Assembly: GCA_905250025.1 (NCBI GenBank)
Contig: CAJNOJ010000444.1
Span: 1-64,000, forward strand
Source: Adineta ricciae
Taxonomy: Eukaryota > Rotifera > Eurotatoria > Adinetida > Adinetidae
DNA length: 64,000 nt
Direction: 5' to 3'
Position 1 is the first letter of the stretch, and each line of letters starts with the position of its first letter. The notes under the pieces were generated by a model. The model had not been told where the DNA came from. It saw only the letters and a list, made by a program, of their open reading frames with translations, and made no database searches. The position numbers were made by a program, and so were the translations under genes. This document shows, piece by piece, positions 10,945 through 21,623 of this stretch.

Positions 10945-12829
10945 GTGCTTATTCGTTCATAAAATTTTTTTATAAAAATAAAAAAAGTTGTAATAAACCC
11001 TTTGGTAATGAAATATTTGTGGCAAAATAACGTTTAATAAAGTGAAAATACAAGTTTGCACAATCAAGAAGATCGCTATTAACAGTGTTTCAGGGTATAA
11101 TAACTTTTTCCAATAATCCATTATGGAATTTATGGGATGCCCACTCAGTGAGGAAGCAAATTATGGTTTTCAATTTTTTTCTTTTAGATCGCTATTTAGT
11201 TCTCATATTTATACGACAGATATTAAATTTTACGCGTAAAATATAACGAAGTCAGTGAAAAGCGTGACATCCATATATTTGTTCTTATTTTGCACTCTAT
11301 TCCTATAATCCTTTGTCCTTTTCTTCTTCGAAAGAGCATATAAGTCATCATTTTGTGTGAAAACGATGCGATATATGATATGAAAAGTAAAGGAAAGCGT
11401 AGGTTCATCAGCACTGCAGTCTCTTCTATCTAAAATCATCAGATGAAACATGTAGCATCTACACACTATCTTTGAATCAGGATTTGTTCAAAAGCGTGCA
11501 AATTCGGAATCATCATACGGAAGAAAATATTTCTGATACCTAGGCATGCACTCACACCCAAAACCAAGGTTTTGCAGTATTAATTTGGAAATGATTTTGA
11601 GATATTATTCCCTCGACTGAAAGGAGGATCATAAGGAAAAAAATACTTTGTCTGTCTGTGTGAGGGTCGAAGGTAAAAAAACGGGTACTTGTAATTTATG
11701 CAACCAGCACAACCACCCAACTTTTTGAGACACGATGATACTGCTCCCCACAAACACCCACAGCTTGATGAGTTATGCTCATAACTGCCTACACTCACCC
11801 ACTTTAAAAGGAACTTAGAGAAAATAAACCGCTAACAAACATGAAAGAATGGACCTCTTCAACACAACCATCCAAAATCCCTCTTATGGTCTTTACAAAC
11901 AACACTGTGGGTGCCCACAACCACCCACAGAATCACTCAATCTATTCATTCATGTATAACTGAAATGTATTTTCAATTATATTTATGAAGGAAACACTTG
12001 AAAAATACAGAAAAGCTGTTAAAATAACCTAAAAGAGATAAAAATATTTAAAAAAGAGAAATATTCTTTTTTATAGAGTTTGAAGCACTTTTCTAAGCAC
12101 TATAATGGAGGAATACTCGAAAACTAATACAAAGAAGCTTGAGGGTGGGTGAGGGTGCGGGTGTTCGGAATGAGTGGCACGAAACGTAGTTCACCCCTTT
12201 CGAACGTCCACACACCTTCACCCACCCTTTCATCGTGACACGAACCTGAGAGAAGGTTCTAGCCAGTCCAGTAGATCCATTGCGATCAACTCTAAACGAG
12301 AAAGACGATAGAATATGGTTTATTAAATATTATTACTTACCTACTTGAATACCAGGCTATTGAGAATTTTCCGTCGATAGTTTTGCACCGATATAGTGAC
12401 GACTAGTGAGAAAAACTAGAAATAAATAGAAAATGGAAAAAGCATGGATATTTATAGGGTCTCACCGGACGGTCTATTGAAAACTGGACGTCCGCTGGCG
12501 TAAAGGGCTCTGTCTTTCAATGAGTCTTCTCCTTTTCCTAACTGAACCAATGGCAGATATCAATGGTTTGGTAGAGGGTTCGCCGAACAGGAACAATAAT
12601 TATGAGATCAATAATTCTTTTGCGGAACTTATACGTAACTACCGACCAGTAAAAAATATATTTGTGTATACGAGTAGATTATGGGAAACCTTGAGCCGCT
12701 ATACGCAAGTAGGGATAGTTTGGTACAAATACTGCCAAGCCTTCATTCACTTGACGGAGTAAATAATGATTTCCGAAAGGTTATACTGAACTAATCAGAG
12801 GCATACAGAACTCGTCATAGTTAAGTGTN
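10945..12829. other. Intergenic region with telomere-like TGTGGG/CCCACA motifs and a G-rich hairpin
   Basis: No gene was recognised. Scattered CCCACA and TGTGGG motifs occur near 11735-11765 and 11905-11935; TGTGGG-type repeats are reported as bdelloid telomere repeats, but here they are not in long arrays. At about 12143-12228 a GGGTGGGTGAGGGTG arm faces a CACCTTCACCCACCC arm, a roughly 28-bp inverted repeat around a short centre. The region ends at a single N at 12829. Confidence 0.4.
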
Positions 12830-15108
12830 GTTGTTCAAGTGTGTTTCAAGGATTTCCAAGAACATAGATTACTTTCCGATCCAACTCTTCGACCAACAGT
12901 GAATGAATTAAAAACTTTGCTTAATGAGTATCTCAGTCATAATGAAATTCTTTTATTTGAACAATACGATTCTTTAGAAAGATTACATTCACAAATGAAT
13001 CGTATGACAAAATCATTTCAAGACGAAATTATTCTCAATAACAAAACGAATGACAATGAAGAACTAACATCGACGAGTGATGAAATCAATCCTGAAGATC
13101 CTGTCACAGAAGTTTTATTTCTTCTCACACAACTTCAGACATCGATTGATCATTGTTTAAACGTATATCGAAGAAGCCTTTTTCAATTTCTCTTAATGCA
13201 TAAAGCAGATTTACGCGGGATTTTATTCTCGAATATTCCGTTAACAAAAGAACGAATTAATTCTCATGCGAGAAAATTATCGAAAATCTTTCATCCTGAT
13301 AGAACAACAAATGAAACGGATAAAAATGATTTTCGGGAAATCTTTCAGTGCATTATCAGTTGCAAAGACGATCTATTAAATGAATTAACACAAAATGGAA
13401 CAATTTGCGACAAAGAACTGGTTCGAAGATACAAAACCGAAGGGCTAAAATTATGGGAAATCGCTCGAGATTACAGTCGAGCAAGAAATAACAATTGGAA
13501 AGACTGTGTTCACTTGAATGAAGATCAATTAAAAAATCACACAGAAGCTGAATTAAAAAAACTTCAAAAAACCTATTCTCTATTAGCATATGAACAATAT
13601 CGTGCAGCTGCATTGGCACTTGCAATGGGAGGTTCAGTAGAAGATCGGAGCGATTTGAGACGAATGATGGCTATTACACTTTATACCGGTGAAGAGTATT
13701 TACAAGCACAAATGTATACAATTGCTGCTATGCATATAATATTCAATGGAACTAATAGTCCGGAAAGTATATCGAAAATAGGTGATTTACAAAAACTATT
13801 AGGAAAAATCCAAAATATTCATCAACAACCTACGGCAACATCAAATACCGAATTATCATCTTCAACTCAGCTTGTTTCCCTATCCAATCAACAATCGTCT
13901 TCAGTTATGCTAAAAGCGCAAATCAAAAACGAACTAAAATCTGTTGTACTTCAACAATGTTTAGTTCGAGGCGAAGAAAAACAAATTAAAACACCACAAG
14001 AATTAATCTTAGCTGCCAAAACCAAAGTCGCTCAATACGACACTCTAACAGCTACAATGTGCGGAGCAACTACTCTCGCTGGTGTAGCTACAGGCGCTCA
14101 AGTGTATCAAACCATATCAACGGGACTTTTGTTAGGCTCAACAGTTGGACCAGTTGGAGCGGTTCTTGGAATTACTGGAGGATTAGTCATCATTGCTGGT
14201 GGAGCTCTATTAACGAAAAAATCTTATGATAGTGCTCGGAATCTTTCGGAAGAGCCAGCAATACGTAGTGTGCTTAATGAACGATTGCCGAAAGCCATGG
14301 ATTATTGTAAACACCAAATGTATAGTGAATTTTTATATCTATTAGCTTTGCCATACTGGGAGAAATCACATCTGCTAAGAATCGAAGTTCATGAAGATTC
14401 GATTGAAATCAAAATTGATTCTCAACATATCATCAAACAATTATTAAAACATGAATTTCGTCCGGATGGAATTGCTTATCTATTAATCTTAATTGGTGAA
14501 GCATTACTCAATAAACCAAAATTAACCGCACCGGAATCCAAGGATAAAAACGCGAGTCTACGTCAACCAACCCAATCGACATTTCATGAATTAGCATCGA
14601 TTTTATTTCGTGATGTTTTTAAGAAAAGTTTGCCATTACAAGACAAGGCTAAACAATTAGATGCTCAAGTACAGAAAAAGCATTTAGACAACTTAACTTT
14701 AAACAAACTTCAATATTTTTGGCGTTCGATGGTCTCATCAAAATACTCCTCTTATGTTTATTCCATCCCGGAAGAATATTTCAAAGATGCATTGAAAACT
14801 CCATTTACAACTCGGTTAGACGAACTAGGTGATATCGCTCGTTTGAATTACGCAATTACACAAATCATCATCGGTGGAGTCGACAATCTGGATGAAAGCC
14901 AAGAAACGATTTTAGAAATCAAACGAAAGAAGATTGTGACAGAAAATAATCAATTTTTCCAAGTATCACAATTGACAATGCAAGCTATCGATGATTTGAT
15001 AATGGCATTTGGTTTAACACCAAAACCATTGGTTGATCAGAATCTTTTAGCATTGGAAAATAAATTTCTGTATGAAAATATTCATATGATGATGGATGGA
15101 AATGTCGC
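12830..15108 (+). CDS. Protein kinase tail plus J-domain-like multidomain protein, both ends missing
   Basis: An open frame of about 760 codons runs from the N at 12829 to the gap at 15109. The first 30 residues (SDPTLRPTVNELKTLL) match the end of a protein kinase C-lobe, with the subdomain XI Arg. Around residue 150, HARKLSKIFHPDRT carries the HPD tripeptide of J domains, followed by FREIFQCI. A helical region follows (GLKLWEIARDYSRARNNNWK), then AYEQYRAAALALAMGGSVEDR, a Ser/Gln-rich linker and a Gly-rich hydrophobic stretch at about residues 410-460 (GLLLGSTVGPVGAVLGITGG) that could be a membrane hairpin. The rest is helical and unassigned. The J-like domain would imply Hsp70 contact, but this is inference. 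The kinase core must lie across the gap, and codon use is uniform throughout. Confidence 0.75.
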
Positions 15109-15235
15109 NNNNNNNNNNNACCATCGCGTGGGGGGGAGTCGATGTGGGAGCGGGGGCGGGGGGGCGGGGGGGGGGGTGGCGTCCGGCAATTCCCCCCCCC
15201 CCCCTGAAATTTTTTTGCCGGCCCGCCGATGGTGC
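15109..15235. other. Assembly gap plus G/C homopolymer junk
   Basis: Eleven Ns at 15109-15119 are followed by about 110 bases dominated by long G and C runs, quite unlike the AT-rich surroundings. It probably reflects poor read quality at a contig end. Translations through it (Gly- and Pro-rich) should be ignored. Confidence 0.7.
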
Positions 15236-15327
15236 GAGTACATTTTCGATATTGTGTATAAACCGGATATCCATATGTACGTTTAACAGAGACAATAAAT
15301 AAGCTGAAGCAGATATTTATTTATTAG

Positions 15328-15459
15328 CAATTTGATTTCACTAAAGATAATCGAGAAGCACTTGAATCGTATAAGAAATCCTTTTCTTCCAACCGTTTTG
15401 ATTTAATTAACTCTTGTAATAACATGGATGTAAGATATGAAGATATAAAGGATTATTGA
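15328..15459 (+). CDS. Possible terminal coding exon
   Basis: After TTTATTTATTAG, an acceptor-like site, 43 codons read QFDFTKDNREALESYKKSFS and end in TGA at 15457-15459. The composition is protein-like and slightly TPR-like (REALESYKKS). It could be the last exon of the gene interrupted by the gap at 15109, or a fragment of another gene. No polyadenylation signal was noted. Confidence 0.3.
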   Translation, partial: QFDFTKDNREALESYKKSFSSNRFDLINSCNNMDVRYEDIKDY

Positions 15460-15533
15460 AAGCTTTTTTCTTTTATCGACGTATACTGAAAATTCTCGAA
15501 CAAATATTATCTCGAAATTATCTACACGTTATA

Positions 15534-15752
15534 ATGTACAAAAAAATACTAAACGTCTATTGGTTCAATAAACGACTAAAAACAGCCTTCTTCGAAATTT
15601 TATATGATGACAGCCAAATAAGGGAAAAATCCAACACAACGAGGTTGAATCCAAAAGAAGAAAGGAAAAAATTTCTTTACATCGTGCCGCTGATCGATGA
15701 CTATATAAATCAAAACAAAAAACTGTACGAGGAATCAAAGGAAGAAAAGTGA
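15534..15752 (+). CDS. Unrecognised short ORF upstream of the F-box gene
   Basis: The ATG at 15534 opens 72 codons rich in Lys, Asn and Glu, ending ESKEEK and TGA at 15752. It overlaps the start of the F-box reading frame by a few bases in another frame. The sequence AAAAGTGAGT at its end is a good splice donor, so it may be a mis-framed first exon of the F-box gene or an independent small gene. No domain recognised. Confidence 0.25.
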   Translation: MYKKILNVYWFNKRLKTAFFEILYDDSQIREKSNTTRLNPKEERKKFLYIVPLIDDYINQNKKLYEESKEEK

Positions 15753-17428
15753 GTGAGAATCAAACAATAACCAACTTCGAAATTTTACCCAATGAAATTC
15801 TAACTGACTGTTTTCAATATCTCAATAGTTCACAAATCTTTTATTCATTTAATCAATTGAATTTTCGTTTCAACAATCTCATTCAACGCATTCCATTACA
15901 TGTCGATTTGCAAACTTTTCCACGCTCAATACATCAACGTTTTTGTGAAGCAATGTTACATGATTCTGAGATGAAGAAATACATTTATTCATTGCATTTA
16001 TCCAACAAAGATACCGGTATTTGTATTCGATCATTTTTCAGAATGTTTTCGTTGAACGACTTTCCACATTTACAATCGTTAACTTTAACCGACATAAATT
16101 CAACGAATATGGATCAATTAGTGCCAATGCTGACGTATATACCTTCATTGAAATGTTTCCATCTGAACAATCCCAAATTTGATCCCAGTGAGATCATTTC
16201 TTCATTATATTGTTCCGAAATACGAACATTAACACTCCCTCAATTACCTAAGAATTTAACATTGTTACGCCGCTTTTCGTCCTTGAAAAGTTTGACTATT
16301 GATAGCTGCAGTATATATCAATTACTTCAGGTACTGAATGATTTATCTACTTTAGAATATCTTCAAATCAATTACTTATCGACAAATGCTGGAACATCTG
16401 ACAGAGTAAACTTTAAATTTACTCATTGTCTTCGACATTTGGTTATCAACCATACTGATTATGGATTTGGGGATATTGAAATGATAATACGTCATACACC
16501 AAATTTAAATCTTTTTACATTATTTGCTTCTTTCCGCTATGATCAAATGAATGTTCAGAAATGGAAACATTCGTTACGCATTTACTTATCTCATTTGAAG
16601 GTTTTCAAGTTTTGTTATCAATATAACTACAAAAGAGACCACAGAGATCGGGCGAAAGAAACATTAAGGGTGCTTCAAAACGATTTTCAGGACGACTTCA
16701 ATAATGGGTTAATTGAATATGTCTTATCACAGGACACAGTAATGATCTATACCGTACCATATGCATTTTCGACATTCCAATTACACTTGGATATGGGGCG
16801 ATATCGTAATACAGCACTAGATGACGGAAATACATTTAGTAATGTAAGAAAATTAACGATTCATGGGACTCCATATAAAATGAATAATCATTTCTATTTT
16901 TTTTATAATGATCAATCACCAGAATGGTCTCCATATCGAGAAAATATGTTCAACTGTCTTACAATGACCAGCAATTTCTCTCATGTCAAACATTTAGATG
17001 CTTCACATGTTTTCAATTTTGAAAATCCGTCAATATTCTTAGAAATACTGAAAAATACTCCAGAATTATCTTCATTAACTATCTCCTTTAAAATGCTTCG
17101 ATTATCGCTTGATAATGACGAATTATGTCAATCTCTGAAACGAATGATTCATCAGTTATGTATTACGAATTCATGGTCTTTCTCGTATGACAGCATGTAT
17201 GAAAAGTTTTGTAATGTATTTTCAAATATTGAACAACTGACATGTTCTGTTGAGAAGGAATGTCAAATGATGCATCTATTAACTAGTTTACCGAGATTAA
17301 TATGTGCAGATTTCACTGTAACTAAATGCGATGGAGACGATAGAACATCGTGGTCAAATACTCGCTTAAGTGAATTAGGCATGGAGTATCTTGTTCATAA
17401 CTTAAGTTATACGCATTCATGTTATTCT
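15749..17428 (+). CDS. F-box / leucine-rich protein, 3' end lost at a gap
   Basis: About 560 codons. The N-terminus (FEILPNEILTDCFQYLNSSQIFYSFNQLN) is an F-box of the bdelloid type. It is followed by irregular leucine-rich units such as PHLQSLTLTDI, PSLKCFHLNN and FSSLKSLTID, giving an RNI-like solenoid. Such proteins are SCF ubiquitin-ligase adaptors: the F-box binds Skp1 and the solenoid binds the target, unknown here. No ATG precedes the F-box in frame; the frame enters through GTG at 15749, so either a first exon is missing or the start codon is lost. The frame runs into the N at 17429, so the C-terminus is truncated by assembly. Confidence 0.8.
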
Positions 17429-17433
17429 NCTTA

Positions 17434-17771
17434 AGATTCAAAGAACGAAGACGAGTTAATTGTGTACTATTGAACGACGAAAAAATAGATTTGGTTCCAA
17501 TATCGTGCGAAGAATGATTGTAACTTTTATAGTCACAAACAGTAAGTGAAATAATTTTTTCTGATTGAAGATTTTGAGAAACAGATTTCATAGTACAGGT
17601 TGAATTTGCATAGAGTGAGACTGTAACTGCGAATCGATCATAAGTGTCAACCATGGCATAAAGTATTTTGCAGACACGACGAACATGTAGAAGAATTGTT
17701 CGGAAATCACAGTAATCAAATATACGATGTATCAATTCTGGTGGTATTGTGATAAGAGATGAGTTTTCCAT
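17434..17771 (-). pseudogene. F-box protein 5' fragment (copy of the 28123 gene)
   Basis: It encodes the first 110 or so residues of the F-box protein whose longer copy starts at 28123 on the same strand (PPELIHRIFDYCDFRTILLHV). It is cut by the N at 17429. Differences from the other copy are mostly single substitutions such as H for N and T for S. As a gene it is incomplete here, and whether it is an allele fragment or a duplicate depends on the assembly. Confidence 0.75.
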
Positions 17772-18258
17772 TCCAATATTATTTTGTGCAATGTTCTACA
17801 ATAGAAAAGAAAACTCAAAATACAACTGCTGTTTTACTTCGTGAAGACGTCAAAAAGCGACATTCGCATAATATTTTCATTCATACATTCACCATCAAGA
17901 TGAATATGTCGACATGTAGAAGCGCAGGAAAGAAAAAATAGGTTCGTAAACATTTACAAACGTTGAGAGAAAATCAGCAGGGCACGTGCACATAGCTCGA
18001 TGAAGTGTACTCTAGACTCTTGTCGAATAATACAAAAAACAAGAGCTATATCGATTCTTCGTCGGTCTTTACCTAATTCTCAGGCCGTGAGTGAGACTGG
18101 AAAGAGCACACCCCTCAGACATTTGCATCCATCTATTCTAAACGAGAAATGTATTTTAAACCCGGACCATTATTAAATAATGCGAGTTTTGTAGTCAACT
18201 TTCAGTCGTAAGCATTCAATCGAAAAAAATTATTTATTTGAAATACTTGTGTTAGTAG

Positions 18259-19309
18259 TTATGCAAGAGCAATTTCAGTAGTGATTGAAAAGGTTGTACC
18301 AATACCCGGAATAGTTGAAGTAATGCCAGATAATATTTCAAAACCTGCCTTGACGTACGTGGAGAAAAATGCGGGATTTTCTAAGATTCTCCATATTACA
18401 AATCCAATACCTGAACTAATTCCAATAAATGGAATCTTTTTAGCTACGTTTTCAATTATTCTATCTACTAGTTTTTCCACTATTTTTATCACTACTTTTA
18501 TCATTGTTTTCTCAATTGCGATAGAGAATGTTCCTTCAGCAGCTATAAACGAAATGTTTTCATTTTCTACAACCGATTTCTCAACTGCTGCTTCTCGTTT
18601 CGGTTTCACTAATGTACTTCCAACGCTAAAAATTCCCATTAATATGACACTAGTAGATAATACTATTACTACGACGATTCCTACTACCATAAGAATAGTG
18701 CCAATGTACTGAAATCCAACAGTGAGATCATTATTGATTACCACTCTTCTATTTTTCATTACTTTTACTACGATTGTTTATTTTACAAATTGTAAGGCAG
18801 CTGTCGATGTACTGCTTAATATGGCTTCAGCTAGTGATTCCAGTACAACGGGCGACTACTGCTATTGCCATGAATTTCATGCAATATGTAAAAACAATGA
18901 GAAACTCATAAATGTTTGCGCTAAATCCAACTAGATCTACTGTCGTTATGAAAATCGTTATTGCTGCTAAAAGCGCAATATCAAATTTGACAACAATATA
19001 GCCGCAATCAATAATCCAATTGACCAGGAGCTGAATAAATCGTTTGATAGCAACAAAAGGAAAAACACAACAATTAATAATCCAACGCGTAAGACATTGT
19101 ATAGAGCACTTGACGATATTAATAAAACGGACACAACGATCGATAGCATAATTTCTAACACGGATAATAAAATGTTTAAGAGTATCTAAACAATTATTGA
19201 TGGATTTGCCACCATAATAAACAAAAGGTGTGAGAATAACAATCAGGATAATACTGACCGTCACTTTTGCGTCAATTTGAATTGCCGTTATTATAAAAAC
19301 CGGTATCAA
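18259..19309 (-). pseudogene. Frameshifted copy of the multispan membrane protein
   Basis: Two frames overlap the region. The upstream part (start near 19309) has several hydrophobic segments, including FPFVAIKRFIQLLVNWIIDC and AAITIFITTVDLVGF. The downstream part, from 18759, starts at KNRRVVINNDLTVGF and ends near 18259. The break, near 18840-18855, is an extra base relative to the intact copy at 28633-29736 (CAACGGGCG versus CAATGGCG). Its first 75 or so residues are unlike the other copy, so it is either a different paralogue upstream or a recombinant. Confidence 0.65.
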
Positions 19310-19510
19310 TGCAGCAGTTTGTATAGGACAGGATTTTTCTTGAATATACAGACATTACTCGTTTCGACTGCTGAGCCATTGGAACTGCGGCAACCTGCGG
19401 GTGTGATACGGAATGGTCTTAAAGAGCTCTCTGAGCGATAGTTGAGATTTTGTTTGGAGCAGCAGTTCTGGTGCAGATATTTAGGCGTTTTCATTATATG
19501 CCATTAGCAN

Positions 19511-21622
19511 CAGTGGATTATTATCTATGCCGTTAAATGGTTTCAAATTAGGTTGTTATTCACTTGAAACAGTACTTTTATCATCATTATTATGTTTTTA
19601 TTCCAAAACATGTATTGATAGTTATCACGATTTTACATCCTATGATTACTAAACTAAGCCTCTGGACGTCATTTTCAATAGTACAAACGAAGTAATCCAA
19701 CTAAATTCATCATTGACACGATTTAATATTAATGATACAATTGAAACAATGGCCAATGAATTGTTTCTTATGAACGATTCTACAATAGTTGTGCACCAAA
19801 TTATTGTACTTATAAATATTACTATCGATTTGATGCATTTGAATTATTAACCGTATTCTTAAAGTGTATATACCAGTTTATCTATTATTATTCTATTCAT
19901 TGTGCCATATTTAGTCTCAATAATCAAGAAAATCCTTCAACATTTTCGTATCGTCCCATCTCAATGATCAATTATATATTCAATACAATCTATTCGTTAG
20001 CCAAGGTCTTATATGAAGATGAATGAAAATAGATAATAACATTAATTAACAATCGACAATAGTTAACCTTTGCACAGTTTTTGTGTATCCGATGAGACCC
20101 GTAACACAACTTTTCGCTTTTCCTAAACGAAGACTGATTCTTTTTGGAACCATCTTTTCGCTAATCGTCAGATTTCTTAATCGCGGTCATGAAATTATCT
20201 GTCCAATAAATTTTATATTGACTGAAGTTTAAAAACTCGTTTTCTCTTGTTTCTTTTGTGATATTTCTCGTACGCTCTCGATGACCCACAACACGTCTGC
20301 AAATTTGATATCTTCATCTTTAGGTGAAATTCTTACAGAAAATAATCGATCAATGGTTTGCAATCCTGATCGCCGTGAAGTTACCGTCTTCATAACTCAA
20401 ACTTGCCGATCATGCAAATCTTCTTACCCACTCTATCTGAGAGAAGAATTTCTCGAAGCGCGTCTATCGCACTTGTCGATCTGAACTCTCACTCAATCTA
20501 CATACCATCCAAAGACAAATTTTCGATCAATCTATTGATAATAAACAGATCTCCTATTTGAACACATATTTCGGTTCTTTCACTCAACTTTTGTGTAAAT
20601 TCATTTCTATATAAAGATGTAGTTGCGCAAAAAAGGACGATAAAATGATATACCATATTCTTCTTTGAAAGCATTGTACTGAGTGTTCATGATATACGAG
20701 ATAACGAGAGAACAGAATCTCATTGTTTTCTTATTCAAAATTGATATTCAGTTGAAGTATATGTCTAATTTCGTAATAGGACAAATTTCATATAAATATG
20801 ATACTGTTCGAATAATACGATATACTCTACTGATGTCACAGCTAACGAAACATGTTGTCTTTCTAGTTCGTTGATGATACATCAGTGCTTTCCTTCTATT
20901 AGTGAATATATTCCGAATAGAGTTTGCGAAAAACGAAAACGGGTTAAATAGAGTAATTAGCAAGATAAAAATGCTGTTCGATAATGCATGAAAAAGACTC
21001 AAACGATATGTTCACATGTGCTGTTTCCACATTAACCTTTTACTACCATTTTGTACAGCTTCATCTGCTCTATCAGAATTCGTCCAAGAAAATTCTGTTT
21101 GATTATATTTCAGATTTTTTGGATGCAAAATGTTCTTCACAACCATTTTGTCGTGGGTATTTAATTGATATACTAACAATGAGTCCAGTTCCAAAGTATA
21201 TCCCGAATGTTTTTCATGCGAAAACATCAAGTCACTATGATCATTACGACATTAATAACTGTAAATAATGTGCGATATATTGTAGTAATGATGTCACTTA
21301 AAACTTGACGATTAACATGGGAACAATGCTTTTACTGCTTAGGCGGAAATGCAATTTGTGATTTACGTGAGTTTGGGTGGTTTATATTGATTTCTTAGTG
21401 ATTCGAGAACGTTATCTATTTATTTATTTTAATTGAATATTATAATGGAGGAAATTAAAGAGAAGAAAAAACTAGTTTCTAATTTGCCGTATTATCATTG
21501 TTATCATCAGCTTTCTCATCGTATTCGACATAATCAACATCTTCATCTATTTCTTCCATATCAGCTTCATTTTCTTCATCATCACCTTCATTGCTTCGTG
21601 CACCTTCAAGTTCATTAGACTC
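19511..21622. repeat. N-bounded segment B', copy of about 33379-36013
   Basis: It matches 33379 onward in the same orientation, starting exactly at the N (CAGTGGATTATTATC). Relative to the main copy it lacks about 260 bp (34057-34315) and about 280 bp (near 34815-35095, including the TA microsatellite), and keeps about 50 bp at 21254-21305 that the main copy lacks but 41880-42030 retains. It ends at the N at 21623 inside the acidic tail of the protease gene. It contains only relics: the end of the third membrane module (19511-19960), the unrecognised frames of the 34 kb region, a GPCR remnant and the last codons of the protease. Confidence 0.85.
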
Positions 21623-21623
21623 N

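Larger units (their letters stand above)
17430..19509. repeat. N-bounded segment A', copy of about 27782-29520
   Basis: Base 17430 onward matches 27782 onward in the same orientation, nearly base for base, through the F-box 5' part, the intergenic spacer and the membrane-protein gene up to about 19082. Small indels occur, for example about 20 bases missing near 18018. From 19083 to 19509 it no longer matches the main copy. Single Ns border both ends. Confidence 0.85.

Noticed and set aside
15120-15286. C-terminal extension of the kinase-tail/J-domain gene through the G/C-rich block
   Set aside because: The block follows an 11-N gap and consists of homopolymers; the translated Gly/Pro stretch is not credible.
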